DNA from: Gillisella vitis
GTDB taxonomy: Bacteria; Pseudomonadota; Alphaproteobacteria; Rhizobiales; Rhizobiaceae
DNA length: 64,000 nt
Assembly (NCBI RefSeq): GCF_021559775.1
Contig: NZ_CP056047.1
Span: forward strand, 744,001 to 808,000
Direction: 5' to 3'
Below the pieces are notes generated by a model, which was not told where the DNA came from, did not search any database, and saw only the letters and a program-made list of their open reading frames with translations. A program made the translations under genes and the position numbers. Within the stretch, counting starts at the first letter, position 1, and each line of letters begins with the position of its first letter. Shown in pieces: positions 17,757 to 26,553 of this stretch.

Positions 17757-18728
17757 ATGACCTCAATCGATCAAAGTCACCGCAAATCGTGGATAAAGCG
17801 CCATGGCGTTTCCCTCATCGCCTTTATCGCCATTGCCGCTTACGTGGTTTTTGTCGAAGCCGTCTGGGGCTGGTCCATGGTGCTGCAAGAGTGGCAGGCG
17901 TTGGGCGTGTCAACGGTTAGTCTGGCGCTGGGGCTGTTGGTGTCCACCTCTCTGGTGCGGGCATGGCGGATCTACGATTATTTCCCACGCCAAACCTCGG
18001 GCCGGTTCACCGCGCTGTTTCATCTGGCACAGGTCCATAATCTCCTCAATATCCTTTTGCCGTTTCGAAGTGGTGAGACCAGCTTTCCGCTGCTGATGCG
18101 CTCGGAATTTTCCGTGCCGCTGTTGTCAGGTACCTCGGCGCTACTGGTGATGCGGCTCCTGGATCTGCATGCGCTTCTGGCTGCCGCAGGTCTCGGCCTG
18201 GTGCTGGGAAGGCCGCAGCCGCAAGTGTGGGGAATGGCTTGGCTGCTGTTTCTGATTCTGCCGCTGATCGGTTTTGTGTTGAAACGCCCGGCAATCCTGT
18301 TTGCCAAGGCGCGATTTTCCGGCAGGTTGCTGAAGATTGTCGAAGGCGTGGAGGCAGGCCTGCCTGCGCATAAAGGGGCGTTTTTCCGGGCCTGGGCCAT
18401 GACCATCATCACCTGGGGTACAAAGGTTCTGGTGTTTGCCTGGGTGTTGAGCCTGATGCAGGTAACGCCGCTATCGGCGGCTTTTGGCGGAGCACTGGGC
18501 GGAGAGCTTTCCTCCGTCCTGCCCTTTCATGCGCCCGCTGGTGTCGGTACCTATCCGGCTGGCATCGTCGCCGGTGCAGCCGCTCTGGGAGCGGCCGTGC
18601 AGGATATGGACGGATTGGCCAAGGCCGCCGTCAACCTGCATCTGATCGTCATTGTCTCGGCTTTGCTCAGTGCAGCGCTCTCGCTGGCGCTGCACGCGGT
18701 TTTCCCGTCGCCTGTGCGAAAGCCCTGA
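17757..18728 (+). CDS. Lysylphosphatidylglycerol synthase TM region / flippase-like membrane protein
   Basis: 323 aa from the ATG at 17757, with AGGG just upstream; the longer frame from 17613 overlaps the divergent GT2 start. About eight TM helices, with the LPG_synthase_TM (UPF0104) pattern: NLLNILLPFRSGETSFP in the middle and LSSVLPFHAPAGVGTYPAG late. No C-terminal GNAT-like synthase domain, so it is not a full MprF. Family members are often found with polyprenyl-phosphate glycosyltransferases and may move lipid-linked sugars. Here it starts about 90 bp from the GT2 gene, divergent, which supports that reading but does not prove it. Confidence 0.75.
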   Translation: MTSIDQSHRKSWIKRHGVSLIAFIAIAAYVVFVEAVWGWSMVLQEWQALGVSTVSLALGLLVSTSLVRAWRIYDYFPRQTSGRFTALFHLAQVHNLLNILLPFRSGETSFPLLMRSEFSVPLLSGTSALLVMRLLDLHALLAAAGLGLVLGRPQPQVWGMAWLLFLILPLIGFVLKRPAILFAKARFSGRLLKIVEGVEAGLPAHKGAFFRAWAMTIITWGTKVLVFAWVLSLMQVTPLSAAFGGALGGELSSVLPFHAPAGVGTYPAGIVAGAAALGAAVQDMDGLAKAAVNLHLIVIVSALLSAALSLALHAVFPSPVRKP

Positions 18729-18729
18729 A

Positions 18730-18765
18730 ACGGCAAGGCATCAACGGCAAGGCATCGAAGATGCC
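18730..18765. terminator. Convergent gap with 14-bp tandem repeat and small hairpin
   Basis: Two direct copies of ACGGCAAGGCATC(A/G) at 18730-18743 and 18744-18757, the second running into the hairpin GGCATC-GAA-GATGCC (18751-18765). It separates convergent membrane-protein and amn genes; a weak terminator is likely. Confidence 0.55.
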
Positions 18766-20280
18766 TTACTGGAAGGCCGTCTCGAAAAAGCTTCTCAGCT
18801 TGCGCGAATGCAGCTTTTCTGTCGGCATCGCACCGAGCTTCTGCAAGGCACGAATACCGATCTGCAAATGCTGGCTGACCTGGGTCTTGTAGAAGGCCGT
18901 CGCCATGCCCGGCAGTTTCAATTCACCATGCAGCGGCTTGTCGGACACGCAGAGCAAGGTGCCGTAGGGAACGCGGAAGCGGAAGCCATTGGCGGCAATC
19001 GTTGCCGATTCCATGTCGAGCGCAATGGCGCGCGATTGTGACAGGCGCTTCACCGGACCGCGCTGGTCGCGCAGTTCCCAATTGCGATTATCAATGGTGG
19101 CTACCGTGCCAGTGCGCATAATCCGCTTCAGCTCGAAGCCCTCATAACCGGTGATTTCCTCTACCGCATCTTCCAGTGCCAGCTGCACTTCGGCCAGCGC
19201 CGGGATCGGTACCCAGACCGGAAGGTCGTCGTCCAGCACGTGGTCTTCGCGCATATAGGCATGGGCCAACACATAATCACCCAGCCGCTGGCTGTTGCGC
19301 AGACCGGCGCAGTGGCCAAGCATCAGCCAGGCATGTGGGCGCAGCACGGCCACGTGGTCGGTGATTGTCTTGGCGTTGGACGGGCCAACGCCGATATTGA
19401 CCATGGTAATGCCAGCATGACCCTTCATTTTCAGGTGATAGGCTGGCATTTGTGGCAGGCGGCCAAGCGGCGCGCCGGAGGAGGGCGCATTTTCACCGGC
19501 CAGAGTAGTGATATTGCCCGGCTCGACAAAGGCCGTATAGCCTTCGCCGCCATTGGCCATCAGGGTGCGGGCATAGGCGCAGAATTCATCGACGTAAAAC
19601 TGGTAGTTGGTGAACAGCACGAAGTTCTGAAAATGCTTGGCGCTGGTCGCGGTATAATGCGACAGCCGCGCCAGCGAATAATCGATCCGCTGCGCCGTGA
19701 AAGGCGCCAGTGGAAACGGTTCACCGGCTGGCGGCTCATATTCGCCATTGGCGATTTCATCGTCTGTGGTCGACAGATCAGGCGTGTCGAAAATATCGCG
19801 CAACTGGATATCGGAAAAGCCGGTGGCCGAGGCCTCGACATGGGCGCCTTCGCCGAAGGCAAAATGCAACGGGATCGGCGTTGTCGATTCACTGACCTTG
19901 ACCGGCACCTGATGATTGCGCATCAGCAGAGACAGCTGTTCCTTCAGGTAATGGCGAAACAATTTCGGATTGGTCAGCGTCGTCGTATAGATGCCCGGCG
20001 AGGTGACATGGCCATAGGAAAGTCGGGTATCCAGATGGCCGAAACTATTGGTCTCGATACTGACCTGCGGATAGAAGGCCCGATAACGGCCCTCTATCGG
20101 TGCGCCATTGGCAAGGGCTGTAAACGCATCGATGAGAAACGCCGTATTGCGCTCATAAATCTCTGTAATCGCATCGACGGCCTCGCGGGCGTCGGCAAAC
20201 AGCCTTGCCTCGTAAGCGGGTGGGCTGATGATGGTGACAGGGATAGGCCCAGGGATGGAATTGACGATTCTATTGCTCAT
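18766..20280 (-). CDS. amn: AMP nucleosidase
   Basis: 504 aa, ATG at 20280, close to the usual Amn length of about 480-500. An N-terminal Amn-specific domain (about 1-180) precedes a phosphorylase-fold domain with MVNIGVGPSNAKTITDHVAVLRP and GHCAGLRNSQRLGDYVLAHAYMREDHVLDDDLP. The late SRAIALDMESATIAANGFRFRVPYGTLLCVSDKP holds the conserved purine-site acidic residue. The enzyme splits AMP into adenine and ribose 5-phosphate in the cytosol. It is monocistronic; no strong ribosome binding site is seen. Confidence 0.95.
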   Translation of the reverse strand: MSNRIVNSIPGPIPVTIISPPAYEARLFADAREAVDAITEIYERNTAFLIDAFTALANGAPIEGRYRAFYPQVSIETNSFGHLDTRLSYGHVTSPGIYTTTLTNPKLFRHYLKEQLSLLMRNHQVPVKVSESTTPIPLHFAFGEGAHVEASATGFSDIQLRDIFDTPDLSTTDDEIANGEYEPPAGEPFPLAPFTAQRIDYSLARLSHYTATSAKHFQNFVLFTNYQFYVDEFCAYARTLMANGGEGYTAFVEPGNITTLAGENAPSSGAPLGRLPQMPAYHLKMKGHAGITMVNIGVGPSNAKTITDHVAVLRPHAWLMLGHCAGLRNSQRLGDYVLAHAYMREDHVLDDDLPVWVPIPALAEVQLALEDAVEEITGYEGFELKRIMRTGTVATIDNRNWELRDQRGPVKRLSQSRAIALDMESATIAANGFRFRVPYGTLLCVSDKPLHGELKLPGMATAFYKTQVSQHLQIGIRALQKLGAMPTEKLHSRKLRSFFETAFQ

Positions 20281-20339
20281 GAGACGTTATATATCGGTCT
20301 GAATAACAAGCAAACGACAGCCATGCATTTCCGCTGAAT

Positions 20340-20534
20340 TTATCCCCTGCGCGCCGCGATGCTTTGGATGGTCGGCGCCGACCCGTTTTGCAGCGAATAG
20401 AGCCGCTCTCCCGTCAGGCCCGTGCGCAGGTTTTGCGGTATCCGGTTAGAATTGATTACCAGTATGGAAAACAGCGCCGCGAACACCGCCATGATAACCG
20501 TCACTGCCGTCAGCCGTAGTGTAATGTCTCTCAT
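20340..20534 (-). CDS. Small single-pass membrane protein, unknown
   Basis: 64 aa, ATG at 20534 with a GGGGGAT site upstream. One TM helix (VTVIMAVFAALFSILVI, about residues 11-28) after a short basic N-terminus, then a polar tail of about 35 residues. I do not recognise a family. It lies alone between amn and the GST gene; the good start site and the leader-like N-terminus support coding. Confidence 0.5.
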   Translation of the reverse strand: MRDITLRLTAVTVIMAVFAALFSILVINSNRIPQNLRTGLTGERLYSLQNGSAPTIQSIAARRG

Positions 20535-20694
20535 GATATCCCCCGATAGCTTGATGGTTTTGATATGAAACGATCAAGCTATCGCGAGGCTGGAATTCTG
20601 GCTGACGCTTTTGCGTTTGTCCCTTGAACTTGGCGCCATGATCTTTACCTCAGGGGCAGGCAGACATTGCGTGATGCTTCAAAGGAGAGAGCCC

Positions 20695-21387
20695 ATGACA
20701 GCGCCTATCGAGCTTTTTTACTGGCCTACCCCGAATGGCTGGAAGATTTCCATTATGCTGGAAGAACTCGGCCTGCCCTATGAGGTGACCTACATCAATA
20801 TCGGCAAGGGCGAGCAATTCGCGCCGGATTTCCTGAAAATTTCGCCCAATAACCGTATGCCAGCGATCATCGATCCGGATGGTCCTGGCGGGGAGCCGAT
20901 ATCTGTGTTCGAATCCGGCGCCATCCTGCAATATCTCGGACGCAAGACCGGCAAATTTTATCCCAAGGACGAGCGCGCGCGCGTCGAGGTGGATCAATGG
21001 CTGTTCTGGCAGATGGGCGGCCTCGGTCCGATGGCCGGACAAGCGCATCATTTCCGCCAATATGCGCCGGAAAAGATCGAATACGGCATCAATCGCTATA
21101 CCAATGAAGTCAATCGGCTCTATGGCGTGATGAACAAGCGGCTGGCGGATCGGGAATTTCTGGCGGGCGATTATTCCATTGCCGACATGGCCTGCATCGG
21201 CTGGGTCGTACCCCATGCCAATCAGGGACAGGACCTCAACGATTTCCCCCATCTGAAGCGCTGGTTTGAGGCGATGATGGAACGCCCGGCGGTCAAGGCC
21301 GGTATTGCTGTTGGCGCCGAGCGGCGCAGCAATGTCGCCACCGATGAGGAAGCCAAGAAAGTCCTGTTTGGCCAAAAGGCGCGATAA
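20695..21387 (+). CDS. Glutathione S-transferase, YfcG/YghU-like (nu class)
   Basis: 230 aa from the ATG at 20695, with AAAGGAGAG upstream; the longer frame from 20611 is not needed. The thioredoxin-fold N-domain has YWPTPNGWKISIMLEELGLPY, SPNNRMPAI and FESGAILQYLGRKTG (glutathione site). The C-domain has WLFWQMGGLGPMAGQAHHF, diagnostic of the YfcG group, which act as glutathione-dependent disulfide reductases. Cytosolic, thiol-redox role is expected. Followed by a GC hairpin at 21414-21437. Confidence 0.9.
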   Translation: MTAPIELFYWPTPNGWKISIMLEELGLPYEVTYINIGKGEQFAPDFLKISPNNRMPAIIDPDGPGGEPISVFESGAILQYLGRKTGKFYPKDERARVEVDQWLFWQMGGLGPMAGQAHHFRQYAPEKIEYGINRYTNEVNRLYGVMNKRLADREFLAGDYSIADMACIGWVVPHANQGQDLNDFPHLKRWFEAMMERPAVKAGIAVGAERRSNVATDEEAKKVLFGQKAR

Positions 21388-21413
21388 GCGGGCGTCTTCA
21401 AAAATGGTCAATA

Positions 21414-21437
21414 CCGCGCCGGTATGATCCGGCGCGG
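21414..21437. terminator. Convergent terminator hairpin, GST / DUF2147 gene
   Basis: Perfect 9-bp stem CCGCGCCGG / CCGGCGCGG with loop TATGAT, between convergent genes. The U-tract is poor, so efficiency is uncertain. Confidence 0.7.
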
Positions 21438-21444
21438 CGAAATA

Positions 21445-21783
21445 TTACAGTCTGGTCCAGGTCTGGCTCTTGCACAGTACGGCCAGCACGCAGCCCTTCA
21501 AATTGAGGGATTTGCCCTGGACATTTGCCGAGCCGGAATAGGTCTTGTCATTATCCGGATCGGTGACTTCGCCGGTATAGCTGGCACTTGCGCCACTCAG
21601 CTTGCCGATTTGCTTGCCTGCATGCTTGCCCGTCTTCAGGGTGATGCAAAAGGCTGTGCCACAGCTGGCGATCTCGGCAGTTTCACCGCTCGCCGTCTTC
21701 CATTTGCCTTCGATCGGCTCTGCCGCGCTGACGCTTGTCAGGCTTAAGGCCAGTAGTCCGGCTGCGAGTAGAATAGTTTTCAT
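21445..21783 (-). CDS. Exported DUF2147 protein
   Basis: 112 aa from the ATG at 21783, with GGAGGA upstream. Signal peptide MKTILLAAGLLALSLTSVSAAEP, likely cut after VSA. The mature part starts EPIEGKWKTASGETAEI, has two Cys in ASCGTAFCI and a second pair (GCVLAVLC) near the end, and finishes SQTWTRL, all as in DUF2147 proteins. These are small periplasmic beta-barrel-like proteins of unknown role. Monocistronic. Confidence 0.82.
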   Translation of the reverse strand: MKTILLAAGLLALSLTSVSAAEPIEGKWKTASGETAEIASCGTAFCITLKTGKHAGKQIGKLSGASASYTGEVTDPDNDKTYSGSANVQGKSLNLKGCVLAVLCKSQTWTRL

Positions 21784-22313
21784 CCGTTCCTCCACGATCC
21801 TCCGCCCCCGATATGGTTTCGGGTAGCAAGACCATCAAATTAAATGACGCGCACGTAAACGTAAATAGGGCTCTGATGCGATGTGAAGGGCGCCATGACG
21901 AGGCTGACATTTCGAAACATTTCTGCGCCTCTCTTGATCATGGTGAACAAAGAGTAAAATCACAACTGTAAAAGATCGGTAAAATTAACCTCTATTTGCC
22001 GGTAAACCAGCCGCTGTAATGCTTAACGGAAAGACAAGTTGACAAAGGGTTTCGAGCCCGTTTGCCACCCGTTAAGCAAGCATTTTAAGCGCATTTTGAA
22101 ACCCGTCCGACATAATGAACCCATCAAACGAGCAGGGAAAACCTGCCGCACCGCAAGCACCGAAAAGCGACGCAAGATCGCCAAGATGTTGACGGTTCAG
22201 ACATGAAAACAGGGACTTAGCCTGGTGGGGTATTCCGGCGCAATGATAAGCCGGAAACCCGCCATGACACTGAAAAAAGACCAACCGAAACCAAATTGGA
22301 CAGGGACTAGACC
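21784..22313. other. Intergenic region upstream of the Sel1-like gene
   Basis: 530 bases. TTGACA occurs at about 22037, but the matching -10 is poor. Oligo-A/T stretches near 21950-22000. No gene or RNA family is recognised; a long leader for the 22314 gene is possible. Confidence 0.45.
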
Positions 22314-22580
22314 ATGGCACGTTTCGATATGCAGGCAGACGATATGGCCACGATTGGTGGCCAGCCCCAGGCTGATATCTTTCGGATCATGGGCCTGATG
22401 TATGCCACCGGTCGTGGCTGCGAGCAGGATCTGGTGTCTGCCCATAAATGGCTGAATATCGCCGCGATCAAAGGCTGTGACCGCTCCGTCGGCCTCCGCT
22501 CCGATCTGGCCTCGACCATGACCAAAAGCCAGTTGGCCGAAGCGTTGCGTGACGCCCGTGAATGGATGACCTCCCACTGA
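22314..22580 (+). CDS. Small Sel1-like repeat protein
   Basis: 88 aa, ATG at 22314 with AGGGA upstream. Residues 22-55 (IFRIMGLMYATGRGCEQDLVSAHKWLNIAAIKG) form one Sel1-type helical repeat of the TPR superfamily; the last 30 residues look like a second, degenerate helix pair ending in AREWMTSH. A single Sel1 unit is too short for a scaffold alone, so it may bind a partner or oligomerise. No signal peptide. Monocistronic, after a long intergenic region. Function unknown. Confidence 0.75.
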   Translation: MARFDMQADDMATIGGQPQADIFRIMGLMYATGRGCEQDLVSAHKWLNIAAIKGCDRSVGLRSDLASTMTKSQLAEALRDAREWMTSH

Positions 22581-22695
22581 TCCACCGCCATCCAAACAGG
22601 GCATCAACGAAACAGGGTAATACCAAACTACTCAACCGCGACCAGCAGGAACAAGGCTGGCGCGGTTTTTGTTTTCAAACGGTATTGTCGCCGTG

Positions 22696-23808
22696 TTAGC
22701 CGATATCGCGCAGCACGACTGGCAGCGCCTGTTCCAGCAAATCGAGATCCTCCGGCAAGCCAGCGCTGATGCGGATACAGCGATTGAGCGGCGCCACGCC
22801 CGGCATGCGGATAAACACGCCATGCTGCATCAATCCATCGACAATAGCGCGGGCATAGGCCGGGTCGCGACCGCAGTCCACCGCCACGAAATTTGTCGCT
22901 GAGGCCAATGGTTGCAGGCCATTCTGGCGCGCAATCGACGAAATTCTCTCCCGTGCCGCGATGATCCGCGCGACGGTTGCGGTCAGATAATCCTGGTCGG
23001 CGAGGGCGGCAAGAGCTGCGGCGACGGATGTTCGCACCATGCCGAAATGATTGCGGATCTTGTCGAAGGCAGACACCGTTCCAGGCGTGCCGATCGCATA
23101 GCCGATCCGTGCCCCGGCCAGGCCGTAAGCCTTGGAAAATGTCCGCATCCGCAGCACATTCGGCAGATCGATAAGCGCATCGACAGCAGGGATGCTGCCA
23201 ACCGGGGCAGTTTCGCTATAGGCTTCGTCCAGAATGAGCAGGCATGTCTCCGGCAAGGCGCGGGCAAAGGCAACCACGTCGTGGCTTTCATGCCAGCTTC
23301 CCATCGGATTGTCGGGATTGGCGAGATAGGCCAGCGGCGCATTTTCGCGGCGCACGGCCTCCAGCAAACCGTCGAGATCCTCGCGGTCCTGCCGATAGGG
23401 CACCGTCACCAGTCGCCCGCCAAAGCCATTGACGTGAAAATTGAAGGTCGGATAACCGCCAAGCGAAGTGACGACTGGCAAACCCTGTTCAATCACCAGC
23501 CGCACGGTCAGGCCTAGAAGATCATCGACGCCTTCGCCAACCGCAAAATTATCGGCGGCAAGGCCATAATGGGCGGCCAGGGCGGCCTTCAGATCGAAAT
23601 TTTCGGGATCGGCATATTTCCAGATGTCGGATGACGCGGCCTGCAACGCCAGGTGAACTTTGGGCGAGGGGCCGAAGCCGCTTTCATTGGCGCCGATCCT
23701 GGCCTTGACTGGCAGACTACGCTGGCGCTCGATAGCCTCGGGGCCGACAAAGGGAACGGTGGCGGGCAGGCGGGAGATAAGCGGCGTAAACCGCGAAAAG
23801 GATGACAT
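22696..23808 (-). CDS. PLP aminotransferase, histidinol-phosphate aminotransferase-like
   Basis: 370 aa from the ATG at 23808 (GGAAT upstream); an in-frame extension to 23868 lacks a good site. Fold-type I class I/II aminotransferase. Key parts: ANESGFGPSP near residue 40, NPDNPMGSWH for the PLP ring, LILDEAYSET with its Asp and Tyr, and RTFSKAYGLAGARIGYAIG with the PLP lysine. This is the HisC pattern. No his genes are near, so it may be a paralogue with another substrate, for example an aromatic amino acid, rather than the histidine enzyme. Confidence 0.85.
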   Translation of the reverse strand: MSSFSRFTPLISRLPATVPFVGPEAIERQRSLPVKARIGANESGFGPSPKVHLALQAASSDIWKYADPENFDLKAALAAHYGLAADNFAVGEGVDDLLGLTVRLVIEQGLPVVTSLGGYPTFNFHVNGFGGRLVTVPYRQDREDLDGLLEAVRRENAPLAYLANPDNPMGSWHESHDVVAFARALPETCLLILDEAYSETAPVGSIPAVDALIDLPNVLRMRTFSKAYGLAGARIGYAIGTPGTVSAFDKIRNHFGMVRTSVAAALAALADQDYLTATVARIIAARERISSIARQNGLQPLASATNFVAVDCGRDPAYARAIVDGLMQHGVFIRMPGVAPLNRCIRISAGLPEDLDLLEQALPVVLRDIG

Positions 23809-23965
23809 GAACGCTATTCCTGGCGAATCGGTGTCGCTGAGAATAGAAAGGCTGTAAGGAGCCGCCAAGGGGCATTAGATCAAACAACAGCGGCTAGCCC
23901 TCTTTATTGCAGCCGACGGCAGTTGATTGAAAATAAATGGTGCGCAATGAGGTTTGAGCGCCTGC

Positions 23966-24379
23966 TCACCGGGCAAGTCTGCCTGTTCCTGGCTCAACGG
24001 TCTTTCCAGCATTGTCCTTGGTGCGGTCGGCGCTCATGACGAAGTCGGTACGGATAATCCGTTGCAACAAGACTTCTGAAATCGGCATCAGGAATTTGAC
24101 GCCAGCCCTTGTGCCGTTTCGATAAGCTTCGGCACAGCCGATACGTGTGGCAATCCCTAAAACCTCCAGATAATAGTGACTGCCAAGGCCGATCCCGGTA
24201 TCCAATTCTATACCGGCGCCACCGCGGGAAATATCCAGCACCGTGGCGCTGCGCATGGTCACGCCGCTCAAACCAGCGCGGACCGCCATGATACGAGCCG
24301 GCCGACGGACCTGATAACGGTCCCAGCGCCGCTCATACATTTCAGAAGTGACGGTTGCTAAATGGGTTCCTTGCAGCAT
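23966..24379 (-). CDS. PilZ domain protein
   Basis: 137 aa from the ATG at 24379, with GAGGAGA upstream. The c-di-GMP binding pattern is intact: an RxxxR-type stretch ERRWDRYQVRRPAR at about 16-29 and DISRGGAGIELD at 49-60 (the [D/N]xSxxG motif). The rest of the beta barrel follows (GSHYYLEVLG, GVKFL). PilZ-only proteins bind c-di-GMP and signal to motility or surface-polysaccharide machinery by protein contact. It lies in tandem with a second PilZ-like gene 170 bp upstream. Confidence 0.82.
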   Translation of the reverse strand: MLQGTHLATVTSEMYERRWDRYQVRRPARIMAVRAGLSGVTMRSATVLDISRGGAGIELDTGIGLGSHYYLEVLGIATRIGCAEAYRNGTRAGVKFLMPISEVLLQRIIRTDFVMSADRTKDNAGKTVEPGTGRLAR

Positions 24380-24549
24380 GATCTCTCCTCGGTTGTCCTT
24401 GTTGTCAGGAGAAGTTTGCCGCAATGGCATTTCAGAGCGTTGAATCTATTCCATCAAATTTGAGCGATTGGACTAATTTTAAAACCAAAACGAGAATACA
24501 TCAAGAAACGCAACTCAATCTCAAGTTCAACCTATGTTAGTCTGTGCCA

Positions 24550-24903
24550 TTACGGCCCAAATTCGAATGAGAGCTTTACGACGTGATGAAGGAATTCGGG
24601 ATCGATCAGCATGTTGAAGCTCACCACTGCGGTCTCTTGCTCCCTGCGCATCAAGGTGCAGCCGATCTCGTCGCGAATGCCTAGAATTTCCAGAAAGAAG
24701 TTTTTCGGCACGGGTAGCATGCGGCTGACTTCGAGTTCCGCACCTTGCAGAGAGATTTTGCGGATCAGGCAGCGTACCGTGGTTTTGGTGCTGAGATGGT
24801 GGCCGACAAAGATGATTTTGCCAGGTCGGTCAATGCCGAACTTCTTATAGACAAGGTCCCGCGGAATGTCCTTTTTTGCATCGGGAATGTTCTGCAGGGG
24901 CAT
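24550..24903 (-). CDS. Degenerate PilZ-like protein
   Basis: 117 aa, ATG at 24903. The barrel pattern resembles the neighbour at 23966: VRCLIRKISLQGAELEVSR aligns with its DISRGG segment, and KNFFLEILGIRDEIGCTLMRRE with its LEVLGIATRIGCAEAYRN. However the RxxxR motif is absent and the [D/N]xSxxG motif reads KISLQGA. It probably does not bind c-di-GMP in the normal way. Likely a diverged tandem paralogue of the downstream gene. Confidence 0.7.
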   Translation of the reverse strand: MPLQNIPDAKKDIPRDLVYKKFGIDRPGKIIFVGHHLSTKTTVRCLIRKISLQGAELEVSRMLPVPKNFFLEILGIRDEIGCTLMRREQETAVVSFNMLIDPEFLHHVVKLSFEFGP

Positions 24904-25190
24904 GACACCAGTCCTTCTTCTCCTTCTTGGTATCCCAGTTTAACGCAGTTTTCCTAATTGTTTGCCTCATCTTGTCGGTAAAATTTTCGAGCCTGACGAA
25001 CTGCGAACTCTCTTCTGATCCGTCCAAGGTGAGGATATGGCCGAACTTCTGAATCCGGCATTATTACATCCAGGCGTGGCAACCGAACTTGACGGGTTGG
25101 CATCCGGTATTTACCCGTTGATGAGAATGGTTATCGCGCTGACCGCCGCATTTTCCGGCAAAGAATTCGCGATTTTTCTGGAGGGATGGC

Positions 25191-26408
25191 GTGGAAAATT
25201 CATTGGTGATTGTCGGCGCAGGGCAGGCCGGTTTTTCTGTTGCGTCAAAACTACGGGCACTGAACGACCAACGACCGATTACCATGATTGGCCTTGCGCC
25301 GGAATTACCCTATCAGCGCCCACCGCTTTCAAAAAAATATCTGATCGGTGAAATGAGTTTTGATCGACTGCTGTTGCGGCCCGCCCAATGGTACGATGAA
25401 AACGCGATCACAATGCGCCTTTCCAGTTGGGTGGAGGAAATTGATCGACCGAAAAAGCTGCTTCGGCTTCAGGACGGTTCATCACTTTCCTATGACACGC
25501 TCGTGCTTGCCACCGGTTCGACGCCGCGCGGATTGCCGCAGGAAATTGGCGGCAATCTTGCTGGTGTCTACACGATCCGCAACAAGGCCGATGCTGACCG
25601 CCTGGCTGAGGTGATGAAACCAGGGCGGCGGCTGTTGATCATAGGGGGCGGCTATATTGGCCTGGAGGCTGCTGCCGTGGCGCGCCATCTCGGCCTTGAG
25701 GTCACTGTGATCGAAATGGCCGACCGCATTCTTGCGCGTGTTGCTGCAAAGGAGACTGCCGATTTCATTCGTGCCGTTCACCAGGGCCATGGCGTGATGA
25801 TTCGCGAAAATATGGGCTTGAAACGCCTTCTCGGCACAAATGATATCGTGACCGCTGCCGAGCTTTCAGATGGCAGCAGGCTCGATGTCGATCTGGTGAT
25901 CGTCGGTATCGGCGCTACCGCCAATGACGGATTGGCGCGCAACGCCGGACTGCATGTGCAGAATGGCATTATTGTCGACGGCTATGCCAGGACATCTGAT
26001 CCTGACATATTCGCTGCTGGCGATTGCGCGCTGCTTCCTTGGGGTGAGGGAACTGTCCGGCTGGAATCAGTTCAGAATGCCGTCGATCAAGGGGAAGCCA
26101 TCGCCATGGTGCTCGCAGGTGGGACAACGCCCTACATGCCAAAACCATGGTTCTGGTCGGATCAATACGATCTGAAACTGCAAATCGCCGGGCTTAACTT
26201 GGGCTATGACGAGACGATTATAAGACCGGGCACGCGCGAGGGTAGCCTTTCCGTCTGGTATTATCGCCAGGACCGTTTCCTTGCGGTCGATGCCATCAAT
26301 GATGCCAAGGCCTATGTGACAGCCAAGAAGCTTCTGGAAGCCGGCCGGTCCGCCGATAAGGCAATCATTGGTAATCCGCAGGAAGATTTAAAGCAGTTGC
26401 TGGCCTGA
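25191..26408 (+). CDS. FAD-dependent oxidoreductase, ferredoxin/rubredoxin reductase-like
   Basis: 405 aa starting with GTG at 25191, with a strong GGAGGG 5 nt upstream. FAD site VIVGAGQAGFSVASKL at 6-21, NAD(P)H site RRLLIIGGGYIGLEAAAV near 146-163, and a late FAD motif DPDIFAAGDCALLP. The C-terminal reductase domain (from about 320) fits the putidaredoxin/rhodocoxin reductase group, which pass electrons from NADH to a [2Fe-2S] ferredoxin for P450 or dioxygenase use. No ferredoxin or oxygenase gene is adjacent, so the partner is unknown. Confidence 0.88.
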   Translation: MENSLVIVGAGQAGFSVASKLRALNDQRPITMIGLAPELPYQRPPLSKKYLIGEMSFDRLLLRPAQWYDENAITMRLSSWVEEIDRPKKLLRLQDGSSLSYDTLVLATGSTPRGLPQEIGGNLAGVYTIRNKADADRLAEVMKPGRRLLIIGGGYIGLEAAAVARHLGLEVTVIEMADRILARVAAKETADFIRAVHQGHGVMIRENMGLKRLLGTNDIVTAAELSDGSRLDVDLVIVGIGATANDGLARNAGLHVQNGIIVDGYARTSDPDIFAAGDCALLPWGEGTVRLESVQNAVDQGEAIAMVLAGGTTPYMPKPWFWSDQYDLKLQIAGLNLGYDETIIRPGTREGSLSVWYYRQDRFLAVDAINDAKAYVTAKKLLEAGRSADKAIIGNPQEDLKQLLA

Positions 26409-26553
26409 TCCAGCGCTGACGAAATAGCTCTCGGGGCCATTTTAAAGCACCTCAGGCCCTTGAGGCGTGGAAGCATCTGCATCTCGTTCAAAGCGACAAT
26501 GCGTGAGTATCCGCGCCTTGATAGAAGGCAAGCCAAATTCTCTCAGGAAGAGT

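Noticed and set aside
25037..25351. Plus-strand frame of 104 codons ahead of the flavoprotein
   Set aside because: Overlaps the flavoprotein start out of frame and shows no family pattern; the GTG at 25191 has the better site.
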